Assembly (NCBI RefSeq): GCF_008107695.1
Contig: NZ_VIRG01000070.1
Span: 186,001-250,000, forward strand
Source: Stappia sp. BW2
GTDB taxonomy: Bacteria; Pseudomonadota; Alphaproteobacteria; Rhizobiales; Stappiaceae
Reading direction: 5' to 3'
Length of the DNA stretch: 64,000 nucleotides
Part shown: positions 52,303-61,085 of the stretch, piece after piece
Numbering within the stretch: the first letter of the stretch is position 1
How the letters are laid out: every line of letters starts with the position of its first letter
The notes under the pieces: model-generated
What the model was told of the DNA's origin: nothing
What the model saw: the letters and a program-made list of their open reading frames with translations, nothing else
Databases searched by the model: none
Translations under genes and position numbers: made by a program

Positions 52303-52614
52303 ATGTTGGGAGCAACGGATCTCGCGTCTTCTCTTCCAGAGAAGAGCGATGCCAGGCTGAACATCCGCACAAAAGCCTCGATAAAGGCGGCCATTGAAAA
52401 GGCAGCTGAGCTTTCCGGTATGGATCTCAGCACATTCACGACCAATGCAGCATTGCTGCGTGCGCAGGATGTGATTGCGGCGCACGAACGAACGGTGTTG
52501 GCGCCGGTCGATCATGCTGCGTTCTTTGACGCTCTTGAGCGCCCGGCCGCACCGACAGAAAAGCTGTTGGCCGCCGCCAAGCTGCACAAGGAGATGGTTG
52601 CCGAAAGTGAGTGA
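52303..52614 (+). CDS. DUF1778 antitoxin (TacA-like)
   Basis: 103 aa from the ATG at 52303 with AAGGAGG 6 nt upstream. N-terminal ribbon-helix-helix: ARLNIRTKASIKAAIEKAAE, LSGMDLSTFTTNAALLRAQD. The C-terminal tail (ALERPAAPTEKLLAAAKLHK) is the toxin-binding part in TacA-type proteins. The stop overlaps the start of the GNAT toxin, and the pair autoregulates in known systems. Confidence 0.88.
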   Translation: MLGATDLASSLPEKSDARLNIRTKASIKAAIEKAAELSGMDLSTFTTNAALLRAQDVIAAHERTVLAPVDHAAFFDALERPAAPTEKLLAAAKLHKEMVAESE

Positions 52615-53146
52615 AATATTGCGGCCTTTAAAATTTGAGCCGTTCGATCCGGAAAAACATGATCGAACGGCTTTTTCATGCGGCGTCGACCAGGTCGACA
52701 ACTATTTCAAAAAAACAGCAAACAAGCTCCAGAAAGCGGGAAATGTTCGAGTGTCAGTGCTGCTCGGCGCGGACGATCAATTGCTGGGCTTCTACGCTGT
52801 TAACGCCCATTCAGTTGATTATGCCGAGTTGCCAAAAAAGTATGCTCGAACGCGGCCGAGTCACAGTTCAATCCCAGCTGCCTTTATTTCGATGATTGGC
52901 GTTGATCAGAGGTTCCAAGGGAACGGACTAGGCGGCATTTTGCTCGTTGATGCTTTGAAAAAACTCGCCCGTGCTTCCGAGACACTCGGCATTGCTGTGG
53001 TGCTCATGGATGTCTTGGACTGCGGAAACGAGGAGGCAACCAAACGGCGGTTAGCGCTATACACGGGCTATGGTTTCTCAAAGCTTGAAAACGCACCACT
53101 TCGCCTCTTTCTTCCCATACAGGACGCGCGGGCTTTGCTGATCTAA
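52607..53146 (+). CDS. GNAT-family toxin (TacT-like)
   Basis: 179 aa from the GTG at 52607, overlapping the antitoxin by 8 bp. Acetyltransferase core: SIPAAFISMIGVDQRFQGNG, LGGILLVDALKKLARASETL, RRLALYTGYGFSKLENAPLR. The N-terminus (LKFEPFDPEKHDRTAFSCGV, DQVDNYFKKTANKLQKAGNV) is typical of TacT/AtaT-like toxins. These acetylate the amino group of charged tRNAs and stop translation. It probably stabilises the island. Confidence 0.87.
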   Translation: MSEILRPLKFEPFDPEKHDRTAFSCGVDQVDNYFKKTANKLQKAGNVRVSVLLGADDQLLGFYAVNAHSVDYAELPKKYARTRPSHSSIPAAFISMIGVDQRFQGNGLGGILLVDALKKLARASETLGIAVVLMDVLDCGNEEATKRRLALYTGYGFSKLENAPLRLFLPIQDARALLI

Positions 53147-53490
53147 TCAGGTCTCTGTCCTGAGCGACGCCAGGTCTATTCGGTCACTAATTTCAGAAAT
53201 TGATTAGTGGTAGCCGCTAATAAACAAAATCGGCATTTTCTTTAATAAGGGTGAAGTGGTTCCCGTCTTTGAATTGCTCCATATGGCCTCATGAGCCGCC
53301 TCAGGCTACATAGCGCCCACAGGGCGGTCGTTCAGCGGTTCGAAATCAGATCTCCATAGCAGCTATTCGTTGCGAACTGATCTAAGGAACAAAATCGGCG
53401 GAGAGCGGTAGTTCGCTGCGGATCGCACGAGCGTCCGCTCTCTCAACAAAGCAAAAATCTGCGTCAGAAAGCCCCAAGTATCTTAGGACT
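53147..53490. other. Gap between the toxin-antitoxin pair and IetS-like gene
   Basis: No gene was found. It holds two inverted repeats: CACTAAT/ATTAGTG near 53185-53209, and GAGAGCGG/CCGCTCTC (53401-53408 with 53435-53442), the second followed on the minus strand by CGCCGATTTTG. The second may end the ietAS-like transcript, the first the rightward toxin transcript. No attachment-site copy was seen. Confidence 0.4.
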
Positions 53491-55821
53491 TCATGCCCGA
53501 ACCCGCTGTCTTAGTCTAGCGTAGAGCTGAATAGCAGGCTGATGTTCAAGCTCAACAATCACCGCGAAATTCTGGGCGATTTCCTGCGGCTCGGCCCAGC
53601 CTCCCACACAACGGACCACCAAGTAATACTCGTCACCGTAACCGGTTGTGTCTTGGACGAATGTCTTCGCTGCTGTTTGCAATGTCTGCCTGTCCCGGCT
53701 GTTCGGTCCAGGCTCGAGGCCGCACTTGAACCTGTTTGGAATATCTGGGGGATCGCCTTCCTCTGCCGTTCTTGCGCGAAAATGAGAAAACACTTCGGCG
53801 GAAGGGCAGCCGCGTAGAAGCCGGAAGTTCATCTTCGTGCCGATGTATTCGGCGCGGGTTCGTCGCACTGGAGGGTCGAATGCCAGGGAAACTCGGATTG
53901 TGCGTCGGCCGTTACCCTGAAACTCCGGCGGCACCGGCACGCGGTACACAGCGAAATGGTTGATACTGAGACGGTCCTCCGCATAAAGCACTACCCGGTG
54001 ATCGTCAGAATAGGCAGCCCGTAGCGTGTCCACCATTCCATTACCGCAGATACGTGCCTGATCGGCAGGATCCATGCCTGCCAGACGGCGGGCGCACGCG
54101 TCGGGGAGGCTTGATGCCCCCGCAAGAAGCGCCCGGATCAGGTTCGCGGAAGCAGCGGGGAACAGCCGAAGAAGCTCCGCGGCTTTATTGGCGAGCATCG
54201 GCGCAGCATAAGAAGTCCCCATGCCGCTCGTAAGAAGCTGCCTGGTGAACTCATGGTTCAGCGTGATGACGCCGGCTTCCGGTATGTGTGGGGCGGACTG
54301 CAGCCTGGCTGAGGGCGCGTCGAATACCAGCGTTCCGCCGATATCCGCGAAATCGGGTTTCCGGATGCCCCCCGCCCCGGGGCCCGAGCGGGAGAAGGGA
54401 GACGGCTCGAGCGGCCGGGTGATCGGCCGGATATGAGCATCCCTTTCATGTCTGGCCCCCAAGCCCGTCCCGTTCGCCAATGCTCCGACCGTGATGACGT
54501 TGCTGGCTCCAGCCGGCTCACAGAGCCGGTTCGCTGCTTCGAGCAGATATGCGGGATATTCAGTGACCGCTTGCTCGACTGATGACCCGCCGCGCGGAGC
54601 GCGGTTGCCGGCGGATACGAAGATCAGCACGTCAAGTTCGCGTGCCAGTTCATCGAGTGTCGCGGCCCAAGGACCCACCCGCCCGGGTTCGTTGCGCGCG
54701 CGGACATCTCCGAGCGAGATGACGAAGAGGCGGCATTCGTGTTCCCGGTGCAATTGGGTAATCGCCTCACGCATCTGCCGCGGGAGCGTCCGACGTTCGT
54801 AGAACGCACCGTTGTCCTGCACCACCTTCGCGGACACTAGCTGCCCGGCGGGTTGCAGCCCTCCGTCCCGCAGCCGGTTCCTCAGATCGCCGAACAGCGC
54901 AACGCCCCCGACCCGCGTCCCGTGCCCACAGATATCAGCGGTTCCGAGTTCTGCCGGAAAAGCCGTCCGTTCGACAACTATCCCTTCGAGGAACGGATGC
55001 TCGTTGAGGCCGCTGTCCAGCACGCCAATGACCGGCGCACCGGCCTCCAGCGGCAGAATAGCCGGTGCGTCCTCGAGGGTCATTTGTACGAAGTCAGACG
55101 ATTCCAGATCCGGCTCCGGTGGCAGATCAATGAATGCCACCTCGGGCACTGCCAGCAACGGCCGCAACACTCGTCCGGGAGCACGAACCCGCATCATCGT
55201 AATCGATGGACCTATGTAGACATCGAAGACTTCCGCGTCGCTGCTGGTGATGAAGTCCTCGATTTCCATGGCCTTGCGTTCCCGTGCAGGCCGCCCGCCG
55301 AAGTCCCAGAGCTCGATATCGACTGTGTAGACCTCGTCGCTTACTAGATCCTCCGCTTCGGTGAGCCCGGCTTCCCTCAGGCGGATACCAAGCCGGTCGT
55401 GAGGCCTCAGTGTGCCTACGTCCTCGATCCGCGTGACGAACCCCTCATAGCGTCTCCCCCGCTGACCTTCTGGAATAGGTCCGTCGTAGGCTTCGAGGCG
55501 CTGCAGAAAAGCCGAGAGATCGCCTTCCGAAGAGAACAGGACAATGTTGCGGTCTTCGTCGCTGGAAAGAAGCGTCAGGCCAAGTGCTTCCCAGTCCTCC
55601 TCGAGCAGCATCCCCTGCATCTGCACCCGCAGGATCAGCGAGGGATCAACGAACTGAGGCGGCCGACTTTCCTGCTGTGTCCGAACGGCCTCTTCGACTT
55701 TAAGACGCACGCGACCGCCGTATCCGCCGCCGCGTGAAGGCGTCGGGCCTGGAAAACCGGTTTTCCGCCGCTCCATCGTTTCGGGCAGCCGCAGGAGTTG
55801 CAGATGCTGGTGGCGCGGCAC
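53491..55821 (-). CDS. ietS: IetS-like subtilisin-family serine protease (defence)
   Basis: 776 aa. The S8 triad is complete: Asp269 in GAPVIGVLDSGLNEHPF, His300 in TADICGHGTRVGGVALF, Ser537 in LLTSGMGTSYAAPMLANKAA, and the oxyanion Asn406 in LIFVSAGNRAPRGG. A 260-residue N-terminal domain with no signal peptide and a beta-rich C-terminal domain (after about 600) flank the core, so it works in the cytoplasm. With the AAA ATPase gene 3 bp upstream it matches the two-gene IetAS anti-phage system (ATPase plus subtilase) as I recall it. The trigger and protease target are unknown. Confidence 0.85.
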   Translation of the reverse strand: MPRHQHLQLLRLPETMERRKTGFPGPTPSRGGGYGGRVRLKVEEAVRTQQESRPPQFVDPSLILRVQMQGMLLEEDWEALGLTLLSSDEDRNIVLFSSEGDLSAFLQRLEAYDGPIPEGQRGRRYEGFVTRIEDVGTLRPHDRLGIRLREAGLTEAEDLVSDEVYTVDIELWDFGGRPARERKAMEIEDFITSSDAEVFDVYIGPSITMMRVRAPGRVLRPLLAVPEVAFIDLPPEPDLESSDFVQMTLEDAPAILPLEAGAPVIGVLDSGLNEHPFLEGIVVERTAFPAELGTADICGHGTRVGGVALFGDLRNRLRDGGLQPAGQLVSAKVVQDNGAFYERRTLPRQMREAITQLHREHECRLFVISLGDVRARNEPGRVGPWAATLDELARELDVLIFVSAGNRAPRGGSSVEQAVTEYPAYLLEAANRLCEPAGASNVITVGALANGTGLGARHERDAHIRPITRPLEPSPFSRSGPGAGGIRKPDFADIGGTLVFDAPSARLQSAPHIPEAGVITLNHEFTRQLLTSGMGTSYAAPMLANKAAELLRLFPAASANLIRALLAGASSLPDACARRLAGMDPADQARICGNGMVDTLRAAYSDDHRVVLYAEDRLSINHFAVYRVPVPPEFQGNGRRTIRVSLAFDPPVRRTRAEYIGTKMNFRLLRGCPSAEVFSHFRARTAEEGDPPDIPNRFKCGLEPGPNSRDRQTLQTAAKTFVQDTTGYGDEYYLVVRCVGGWAEPQEIAQNFAVIVELEHQPAIQLYARLRQRVRA

Positions 55822-55824
55822 GAC

Positions 55825-56820
55825 TTACTCCCCGACCTGTGCTTCCAGCTTCTGTTTGCGTGTCAGCCGTCGCTTGGCATCCCGCATTGCTTCACGGAAA
55901 TCCTTGTCAGAAACCACCTTATTCCCGCAAAGGATCGACCGTTTCATAGCTTGAACGCAGACCCGTTCAAGGTCCGCGTAAGAATATCCCTGCAGCTGTG
56001 CGGCATAGCCAACCGGATCGAAAGAAGTCCGGATATTGCGGAAAGCATGAACCAGGTATTTGTTCACCATCGACGCATCCGGCGCATCGAACCAAACAAT
56101 CTCATCGAACCTCCGCCAGACGGCCGGATCGAGATGCGCGTCGAGATTAGTCGCCGCGATCAGGAAGCCGCTCGGCTGAATCTGCTCGATGAAGATCAGC
56201 AGGCTGTTGACCACGCGTCGGAGTTCGCTGTGTTCGCCGGCCTCCTCGCGGGAGCGAGCAATCGCATCGAACTCGTCGAAGAACAGCACACAAGGCTGCC
56301 GGCGGGCGAATTCAAACGTCTTGCGGATATTGGTCGCGGTCTCGCCCAGGTAAGAAGAGATCAGGCTGTCAAGCCTTACATGGAAGAAAGGAAGCCCGAG
56401 CTCCTTGGCGAAGACCTCGGCGCACAGGGTCTTGCCCGTGCCGGGCGGTCCGCAAAACAGTAGCTTGGATCGCACCGGAAGCCCGTGACGCCTGATCCGG
56501 TCTGCTTGTCGGAATTCCCGTATCAGTCCCAGAAAGAGCTCAGTGTTCTCAGGAGAGAGCAGGATATCCTGCGGGCCATGCTCCGGTTCCACTCGTTGGA
56601 TGAAGTCATTCGCCTCATCTGGGAAAGGGACCAAGCGCGAAAGCCCGCCGGTCGGGTGCGCCACCGAACCAATATTGTCCAACGTCTTACGCAGACTTCG
56701 CGCCAACACGCGGTTATTCTTCTTCTCCTCTTCAGAGATTATCTGCTCAACAACCCTGCGGAATTCTTCCTCGTGGCCGTAGCTTGCAAGCAATTTTTTT
56801 ATCAACTCACCGCGCGCCAT
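55825..56820 (-). CDS. ietA: IetA-like AAA ATPase (defence)
   Basis: 331 aa. Walker A CGPPGTGKT at 123-131, Walker B LFFDEFDA at 179-186, sensor and Arg-finger region IAATNLDAHLDPAVWRRFDE. It resembles the ATPases that pair with subtilases in IetAS and is close to the ATPase of protease-like AAA partners. An N-terminal 60-residue helical segment (LIKKLLASYGHEEEFRRVVE) may bind the partner. It starts the two-gene unit and presumably activates or feeds the protease. Downstream is ietS; upstream is a UDG-like gene in the same direction, 130 bp away. Confidence 0.85.
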   Translation of the reverse strand: MARGELIKKLLASYGHEEEFRRVVEQIISEEEKKNNRVLARSLRKTLDNIGSVAHPTGGLSRLVPFPDEANDFIQRVEPEHGPQDILLSPENTELFLGLIREFRQADRIRRHGLPVRSKLLFCGPPGTGKTLCAEVFAKELGLPFFHVRLDSLISSYLGETATNIRKTFEFARRQPCVLFFDEFDAIARSREEAGEHSELRRVVNSLLIFIEQIQPSGFLIAATNLDAHLDPAVWRRFDEIVWFDAPDASMVNKYLVHAFRNIRTSFDPVGYAAQLQGYSYADLERVCVQAMKRSILCGNKVVSDKDFREAMRDAKRRLTRKQKLEAQVGE

Positions 56821-56952
56821 GTCTGCCCCATATTTTCAAGAGAACTTACCTGCATTACGCGATTCTGACCAGCACAGATGTAGTTGGGCTGAGCCTGAGA
56901 GGCTGGTAGAAGGCCATTCAAAGGCTCGCGCCTCCAAGAGCTGGCCATCAGG

Positions 56953-57570
56953 TCAAGTGAGCAGTCTGTCAGTATAGACCGAGCTTTGAGGTCGGGTCAT
57001 GATGCCAAACCTCGACAGATGCGGCAGCCCGACTAGGCGGCCTCCTTCAAACTCGCCGCGGAACGCAGACACTTTGCCCCAGCCGGTTGGGTGCTTCTCC
57101 AAGTGGCGAATGTTGAGCATTTCTGATAGGATCTTGGTGGTCAGTGCGCCCATCGTAACAATCAGCGATGGCTGTGACGTTTGTAGCACCTCTGTCCAAA
57201 GCTCTTTCCCGAACTGAACAGATTGCTTTCGGTTTTTCAGACTTTTCCAGTCTCGCGAGCGGAACGGGACGAGGTTTCCGGCCAAGACGTCTTCTGGCTC
57301 TATTTCGAGCTTGGCGAAGAGGGATAAGACCTGCTTTTGTAGCTGGTGCTGGCTAGGTGCGCATCCGGCCCAGCTTTCACGACTGTAGGCACTTCCTCGC
57401 TCCATTGCGTATGTGCCGTGCATGTCTTCTTCGACCGAACCTCCGGGATTCAGGCCTATGAATGCTACTGGGGCTCCCGCTAGAGTTTTGGAAGCGCTGT
57501 AGAGAAAACGCCACCCAAGGGTGTTTCCACTCCGTTGATATGCTGCTTCGATCCGGCCCCTGAAATTCAT
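56953..57570 (-). CDS. Uracil-DNA-glycosylase-superfamily protein
   Basis: 205 aa from the ATG at 57570 (MNFRGRIEAAYQRSGNTLGW); the frame is open to 57648. Motif 1 reads VAFIGLNPGGSVEED, of the G-x-N-P-G type seen in the SMUG/MUG branches. The C-terminal motif, where UDGs have HPSP, reads LVGLPHLSRFGIM and keeps the His and Ser with altered spacing. IVTMGALTTKILSEML between them fits the central strand. It may excise damaged or modified bases or bind nucleic acid. Its place upstream of the IetAS-like pair and the non-standard second motif make a defence role possible. Confidence 0.65.
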   Translation of the reverse strand: MNFRGRIEAAYQRSGNTLGWRFLYSASKTLAGAPVAFIGLNPGGSVEEDMHGTYAMERGSAYSRESWAGCAPSQHQLQKQVLSLFAKLEIEPEDVLAGNLVPFRSRDWKSLKNRKQSVQFGKELWTEVLQTSQPSLIVTMGALTTKILSEMLNIRHLEKHPTGWGKVSAFRGEFEGGRLVGLPHLSRFGIMTRPQSSVYTDRLLT

Positions 57571-57669
57571 TGAAATCGTGCCTGCGGTTGTAAAGTTGAC
57601 CTCATGCTGCACAATACACAAATGACCGAAAGGGGAGCTTCGCTGCAAGCCTCAAGAATGTCGGCTCTG

Positions 57670-57689
57670 GGCCGAGGCTGTGTGGAAAC
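57670..57689 (+). repeat. IS1182-type left inverted repeat
   Basis: GGCCGAGGCTGTGTGGAAAC, an exact reverse complement of the right end at 59320-59339. Confidence 0.85.
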
Positions 57690-57731
57690 ACGGGATTCGA
57701 GTATACTGGCCTTCAGTAATTGGAGGTGGGG

Positions 57732-59171
57732 ATGTCGGGGTATATCGAGGGGATTGATCGGAAACAGGAGACACTGTTTCCGGAGCGGTTGGAGGACTGG
57801 ATCGGCGAGGATCACCCGGTTCGGGTGATTGATGTCTTCGTGGATGCTCTCGACTTGGCGGGTGCGGGGTTCAATCGCGTTGCGCCGGCTCAAACCGGGC
57901 GGCCCGGGTATGCCCCTTCTGTTCTGCTGAAGCTTTTCATCTATGGCTACATGAACAGGGTCACGTCCAGCAGACGGCTGGAGAAGGAAGCCGGCCGCAA
58001 TGTCGAGGTGATGTGGCTGACAGGCAGGCTGGTGCCCGATCACAAGACGATTGCCGACTTTCGCAAGGACAACGGACCGGCCATCCGCAAGGCCTGCGCT
58101 CGGTTCGTCGAGCTGTGCCGTCAGATTGGCGTGTTGGCCTCAGGCACCGTGGCCATCGATGGCAGCAAGATGAAAGCGGTCAACAATCGGGATCGAAATT
58201 TCACGTCCGGGAAGGTCAAGCTTCGGATCAGTCATCTGGAACAGAGCGCGGCCCGATATCTTGAGGAAATGGATCGCACCGACCGGCAGGAGACGTCCGA
58301 AACAAAACTGCGCAAGGTCGAGCGCCTGAAGGAGAAGCTGTCGCGGCTCCGCCATGAAGTTCAGCGGCTGCAAGGGATCGCCAACCGCCTTGAGGACACT
58401 CCGGACGGCCAGATATCGTTGACCGATCCTGACGCGAGGTCGATGGCAACTTACGGCAAAGGCACGGGCCTCGTGGGTTACAACGTCCAGACGGCAGTCG
58501 ATACGGCCACGCACTTGATCGTCGCCCACGATGTGACCAACGTCGTGCATGATCGGGCGCAGCTGGCCCCAATGGCGAAGATGGCCAAACAAGCCCTGCA
58601 GGCGGAAAAGCTGAACGCGATTGCCGACCGTGGATACTTCAACAGTGCCGAACTGCTTGCCTGCGACGAGGACGGAATTACTGCGACTGTCCCGCGGCCA
58701 GAGACGTCGGGCAATCGCAAGAAGGGCATGTTCGTGAAGGCTGACTTCTTTTACGACGCGGACAGCGACACCTATACCTGCCCATCCGGCAAGGTCCTGA
58801 CCTACCGCTATACGCGAGAGGAAAACGGGCTCATGCACCGACGCTACTGGCATAACGACTGCCAGTGCTGCCCGATGAAAGCGCGCTGCACGACAGGAAA
58901 AGAGCGCCGGATCACCCGCTGGGAGCACGAACATCTGATCGAGACGATGTACCAGCGCATGGAAAAAACTCCGGATCTGATGCGCACCCGACGCTGCACG
59001 GTCGAGCATCCCTTCGGAACGATCAAGGCCGCGATGGGTGCCACCCATTTCCAGATGCGTAGGCTCAGGAACGTACGCACCGAAATGGCGCTCCACGTCC
59101 TCGCCTACAACATCAAACGAGTGATGAACATGATCGGCGCCAGGCTACTGGTGAAGGCGATCTTGGCCTGA
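57732..59171 (+). CDS. IS1182-family DDE transposase
   Basis: 479 aa from the ATG at 57732 (MSGYIEGIDRKQETLFPERL) with GGAGG upstream. N-terminal DUF772-like domain (RPGYAPSVLLKLFIYGYMNR, VTSSRRLEKEAGRNVEVMWL). DDE residues: Asp in GTVAIDGSKMKAVNNRD, Asp in LNAIADRGYFNSAELLA and Glu in TVEHPFGTIKAAMGATHF. The cysteine pairs in WHNDCQCCPMKARCTTGKER are typical of this family. No frameshift or stop, so it is likely active. Confidence 0.95.
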   Translation: MSGYIEGIDRKQETLFPERLEDWIGEDHPVRVIDVFVDALDLAGAGFNRVAPAQTGRPGYAPSVLLKLFIYGYMNRVTSSRRLEKEAGRNVEVMWLTGRLVPDHKTIADFRKDNGPAIRKACARFVELCRQIGVLASGTVAIDGSKMKAVNNRDRNFTSGKVKLRISHLEQSAARYLEEMDRTDRQETSETKLRKVERLKEKLSRLRHEVQRLQGIANRLEDTPDGQISLTDPDARSMATYGKGTGLVGYNVQTAVDTATHLIVAHDVTNVVHDRAQLAPMAKMAKQALQAEKLNAIADRGYFNSAELLACDEDGITATVPRPETSGNRKKGMFVKADFFYDADSDTYTCPSGKVLTYRYTREENGLMHRRYWHNDCQCCPMKARCTTGKERRITRWEHEHLIETMYQRMEKTPDLMRTRRCTVEHPFGTIKAAMGATHFQMRRLRNVRTEMALHVLAYNIKRVMNMIGARLLVKAILA

Positions 59172-59319
59172 CTGGGCTTATTCCAAGCGGAACGCTCGTC
59201 GGAAAGCGCCTCAGGACCGCAGAACGCCGCTCTGAACAGATTACTGTTGGCAAAAAAGCAATTCCGGCTGCTTCCGCTCAATACCCGGGCCCCGGTCTCG
59301 AACACGACCGGACACTTCA

Positions 59320-59339
59320 GTTTCCACACAGCCTCGGCC
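59320..59339 (-). repeat. IS1182-type right inverted repeat
   Basis: GTTTCCACACAGCCTCGGCC, perfect complement of the left end at 57670-57689. Confidence 0.85.
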
Positions 59340-59551
59340 GGAATCGCCACCACATCCAGCGCCGATGAATGTCAGCTAAGCACGATCGGAGCACGTAAAC
59401 CGTCAGTCCCCTTCCGGCTCGGAGCTGAAGGGCCGTTCCTGGCGTAACCTGCCAGTCAGCAAAGCGCCCCCAACTTGGTCATTAAGCAGTTTCCATTTGG
59501 CTCCCTATTCCTGACGTTTCGACATACCCAAATCCAGCGGCTTATTGAGCA

Positions 59552-60322
59552 CTATCGATCAGCAGCTGCCGATTTCTCCGCTCGACTTGCAATGAAATAG
59601 AAACAGACAGATACAAAAGTGGCACAGAGACTTGCCGCTAAAGCACGATCCATCTGTAGATCCTCCCGTGCAACATCGAGCACATTCCCAAGGCCATCCA
59701 TCGACATCAGGAACTCAGCCACCATAGCGGCAAGTACTGCAAGAGGGGCGGCGATCTTCAGACCAAGGAACCAGTGCGGTATCGATGCTGGAAGCGCGAT
59801 AAGCCTCAAACTGGTCAATTTAGACGCCCCGAACACCTTCAGAACGTCCGCGGTACCGGGAGGCAGTGCACGCAGGCCTGCAAGCGTGAAAACATACATG
59901 GAAAAGAAGGTAATCAGAGCGACGACGATGACAGCGGTTCTCCAATCATAGCCGAAAACCCTCAAAAGGATCGGAATGATCGCAACAATCGGAACTGAAG
60001 AAAAAATAAGGCTTACGGGAGCCAACAGCCCGTTCAACAGTCTGGACCACCATGCCAGAACTGCGATCAGCGTGCCAAGTGCAGCTCCGGCTGCGAGCCC
60101 GATGAGGGACAATCCTATTGTGCGCAGGGAATTGACGCCGAAGAAGAGTGGTTCTTCAAGAAGGCGCTGAACAACGCTGACCGGACTTGGCATCACGATC
60201 GTGTTGAAGCCGTTCAGCATGACCCAAATCTGCCAAATGACAATCAGTGCGACAACGCCCACCGAGTGAATGGCAAATGAGCGGGCGGCAATGACTGGGG
60301 GGCGGAATATCTCTTTGCGCAT
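59552..60322 (-). CDS. ABC transporter permease (SsuC/TauC type)
   Basis: 256 aa from the ATG at 60322 (MRKEIFRPPVIAARSFAIHS), 2 bp past the stop of the preceding permease; the frame stays open upstream, but that part overlaps the other gene. Six hydrophobic helices, e.g. VGVVALIVIWQIWVMLNGFN and LIFSSVPIVAIIPILLRVFG, and the EAA-loop region LKVFGASKLTSLRLIALPAS followed by IPHWFLGLKIAAPLAVLAAM. Second permease of an NMT1-like importer. Confidence 0.88.
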   Translation of the reverse strand: MRKEIFRPPVIAARSFAIHSVGVVALIVIWQIWVMLNGFNTIVMPSPVSVVQRLLEEPLFFGVNSLRTIGLSLIGLAAGAALGTLIAVLAWWSRLLNGLLAPVSLIFSSVPIVAIIPILLRVFGYDWRTAVIVVALITFFSMYVFTLAGLRALPPGTADVLKVFGASKLTSLRLIALPASIPHWFLGLKIAAPLAVLAAMVAEFLMSMDGLGNVLDVAREDLQMDRALAASLCATFVSVCFYFIASRAEKSAAADR

Positions 60323-60326
60323 CTGA

Positions 60327-61085
60327 CTAATCTTTGAACTTCTCGGTGGCCAACCGCTCAACAAGGCCGAAAAAGGCAAAAAGCGAAAGGGAAAGGATCG
60401 ACGCAAACAGGACTGCACTCCAAAGAAGTTGGATCTGGAAGTTCTGCATTGCGCTGACAATCAACACGCCAAGCCCGCGCGGTGCACCGAACCATTCCCC
60501 GAGTATGGCGCCGATCATGGCGGACGGTGCAGCCATACGAAGGCCAGTGGTGATATTTGGAACCGCAGCTGGAACGAACAGCCTGTAAAAGACCGTACCC
60601 TTCGAAGCGCCAAGCGCCTGGAAGACGTCACGATGGGTTTGAGTTGCGGATTGGAACCCGGCAACAGTAGCTACGTAGATGATGAAGAAGACATGCAAGG
60701 CGGCGAGTGCCACGGGAGCGGCACTATAGCCAAGCAGCACGATCAACAACGGTCCAAGAGCGATCGGCGGAATAGCGTTAATCACTGCCGCAGTGCTGTC
60801 AGTAGAAGTCTTCACGGCAGGAACCAGCGTAATGATGGCTCCGCTGATAAACCCCACTGCCGCGCCGATCACATAACCTAGGACTACGGCCTGTATCGTC
60901 GCTGAGATCGCTCTTGAAAAAAGGCCTAAACGTGTAGGTTCGGTTGCGAAGGTGACGACATCGGTCAGGCTCGGCCAAGTGTAACCGGCCAGCTTGTAGG
61001 TGCCGATGATTTCCCAGCAGATGAGCATGAGCGCGAGGCCCAATGTCCCATGCAGAATCGCGCGCGTTCTTTGAGAAACATACAT
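60327..61085 (-). CDS. ABC transporter permease (SsuC/TauC type)
   Basis: 252 aa with about six helices: TLGLALMLICWEIIGTYKLA, YVIGAAVGFISGAIITLVPA, AVINAIPPIALGPLLIVLLG. EAA-loop: FQALGASKGTVFYRLFVPAA, VPNITTGLRMAAPSAMIGAI. The stop overlaps nothing but lies 2 bp before the next permease start, and its start overlaps the ATPase stop by 1 bp. The two permeases probably form a heterodimer. Confidence 0.88.
   Translation of the reverse strand: MYVSQRTRAILHGTLGLALMLICWEIIGTYKLAGYTWPSLTDVVTFATEPTRLGLFSRAISATIQAVVLGYVIGAAVGFISGAIITLVPAVKTSTDSTAAVINAIPPIALGPLLIVLLGYSAAPVALAALHVFFIIYVATVAGFQSATQTHRDVFQALGASKGTVFYRLFVPAAVPNITTGLRMAAPSAMIGAILGEWFGAPRGLGVLIVSAMQNFQIQLLWSAVLFASILSLSLFAFFGLVERLATEKFKD

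Larger units (their letters stand above)
57670..59339 (+). mobile_element. IS1182-family insertion sequence (1670 bp)
   Basis: Bounded by perfect 20-bp inverted repeats and holding one full-length transposase gene, so it is probably intact. The left end lies 42 bp before the transposase start; the right part after the stop (59172-59319) is non-coding. No matching direct repeat is seen at the ends (left flank ...GGCTCTG, right flank GGAATCG). The element may have lost its target duplication by later rearrangement, or the junction may be a recombinant. It sits between the UDG-like gene and the ABC transporter, a likely break in the island. The 59340-59551 flank contains no gene. Confidence 0.85.

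Noticed and set aside
53185..53209. Possible attachment site copy near the inverted repeat after the toxin gene
   Set aside because: It shares no stretch with the tRNA 3' end, so it was taken as a plain inverted repeat.
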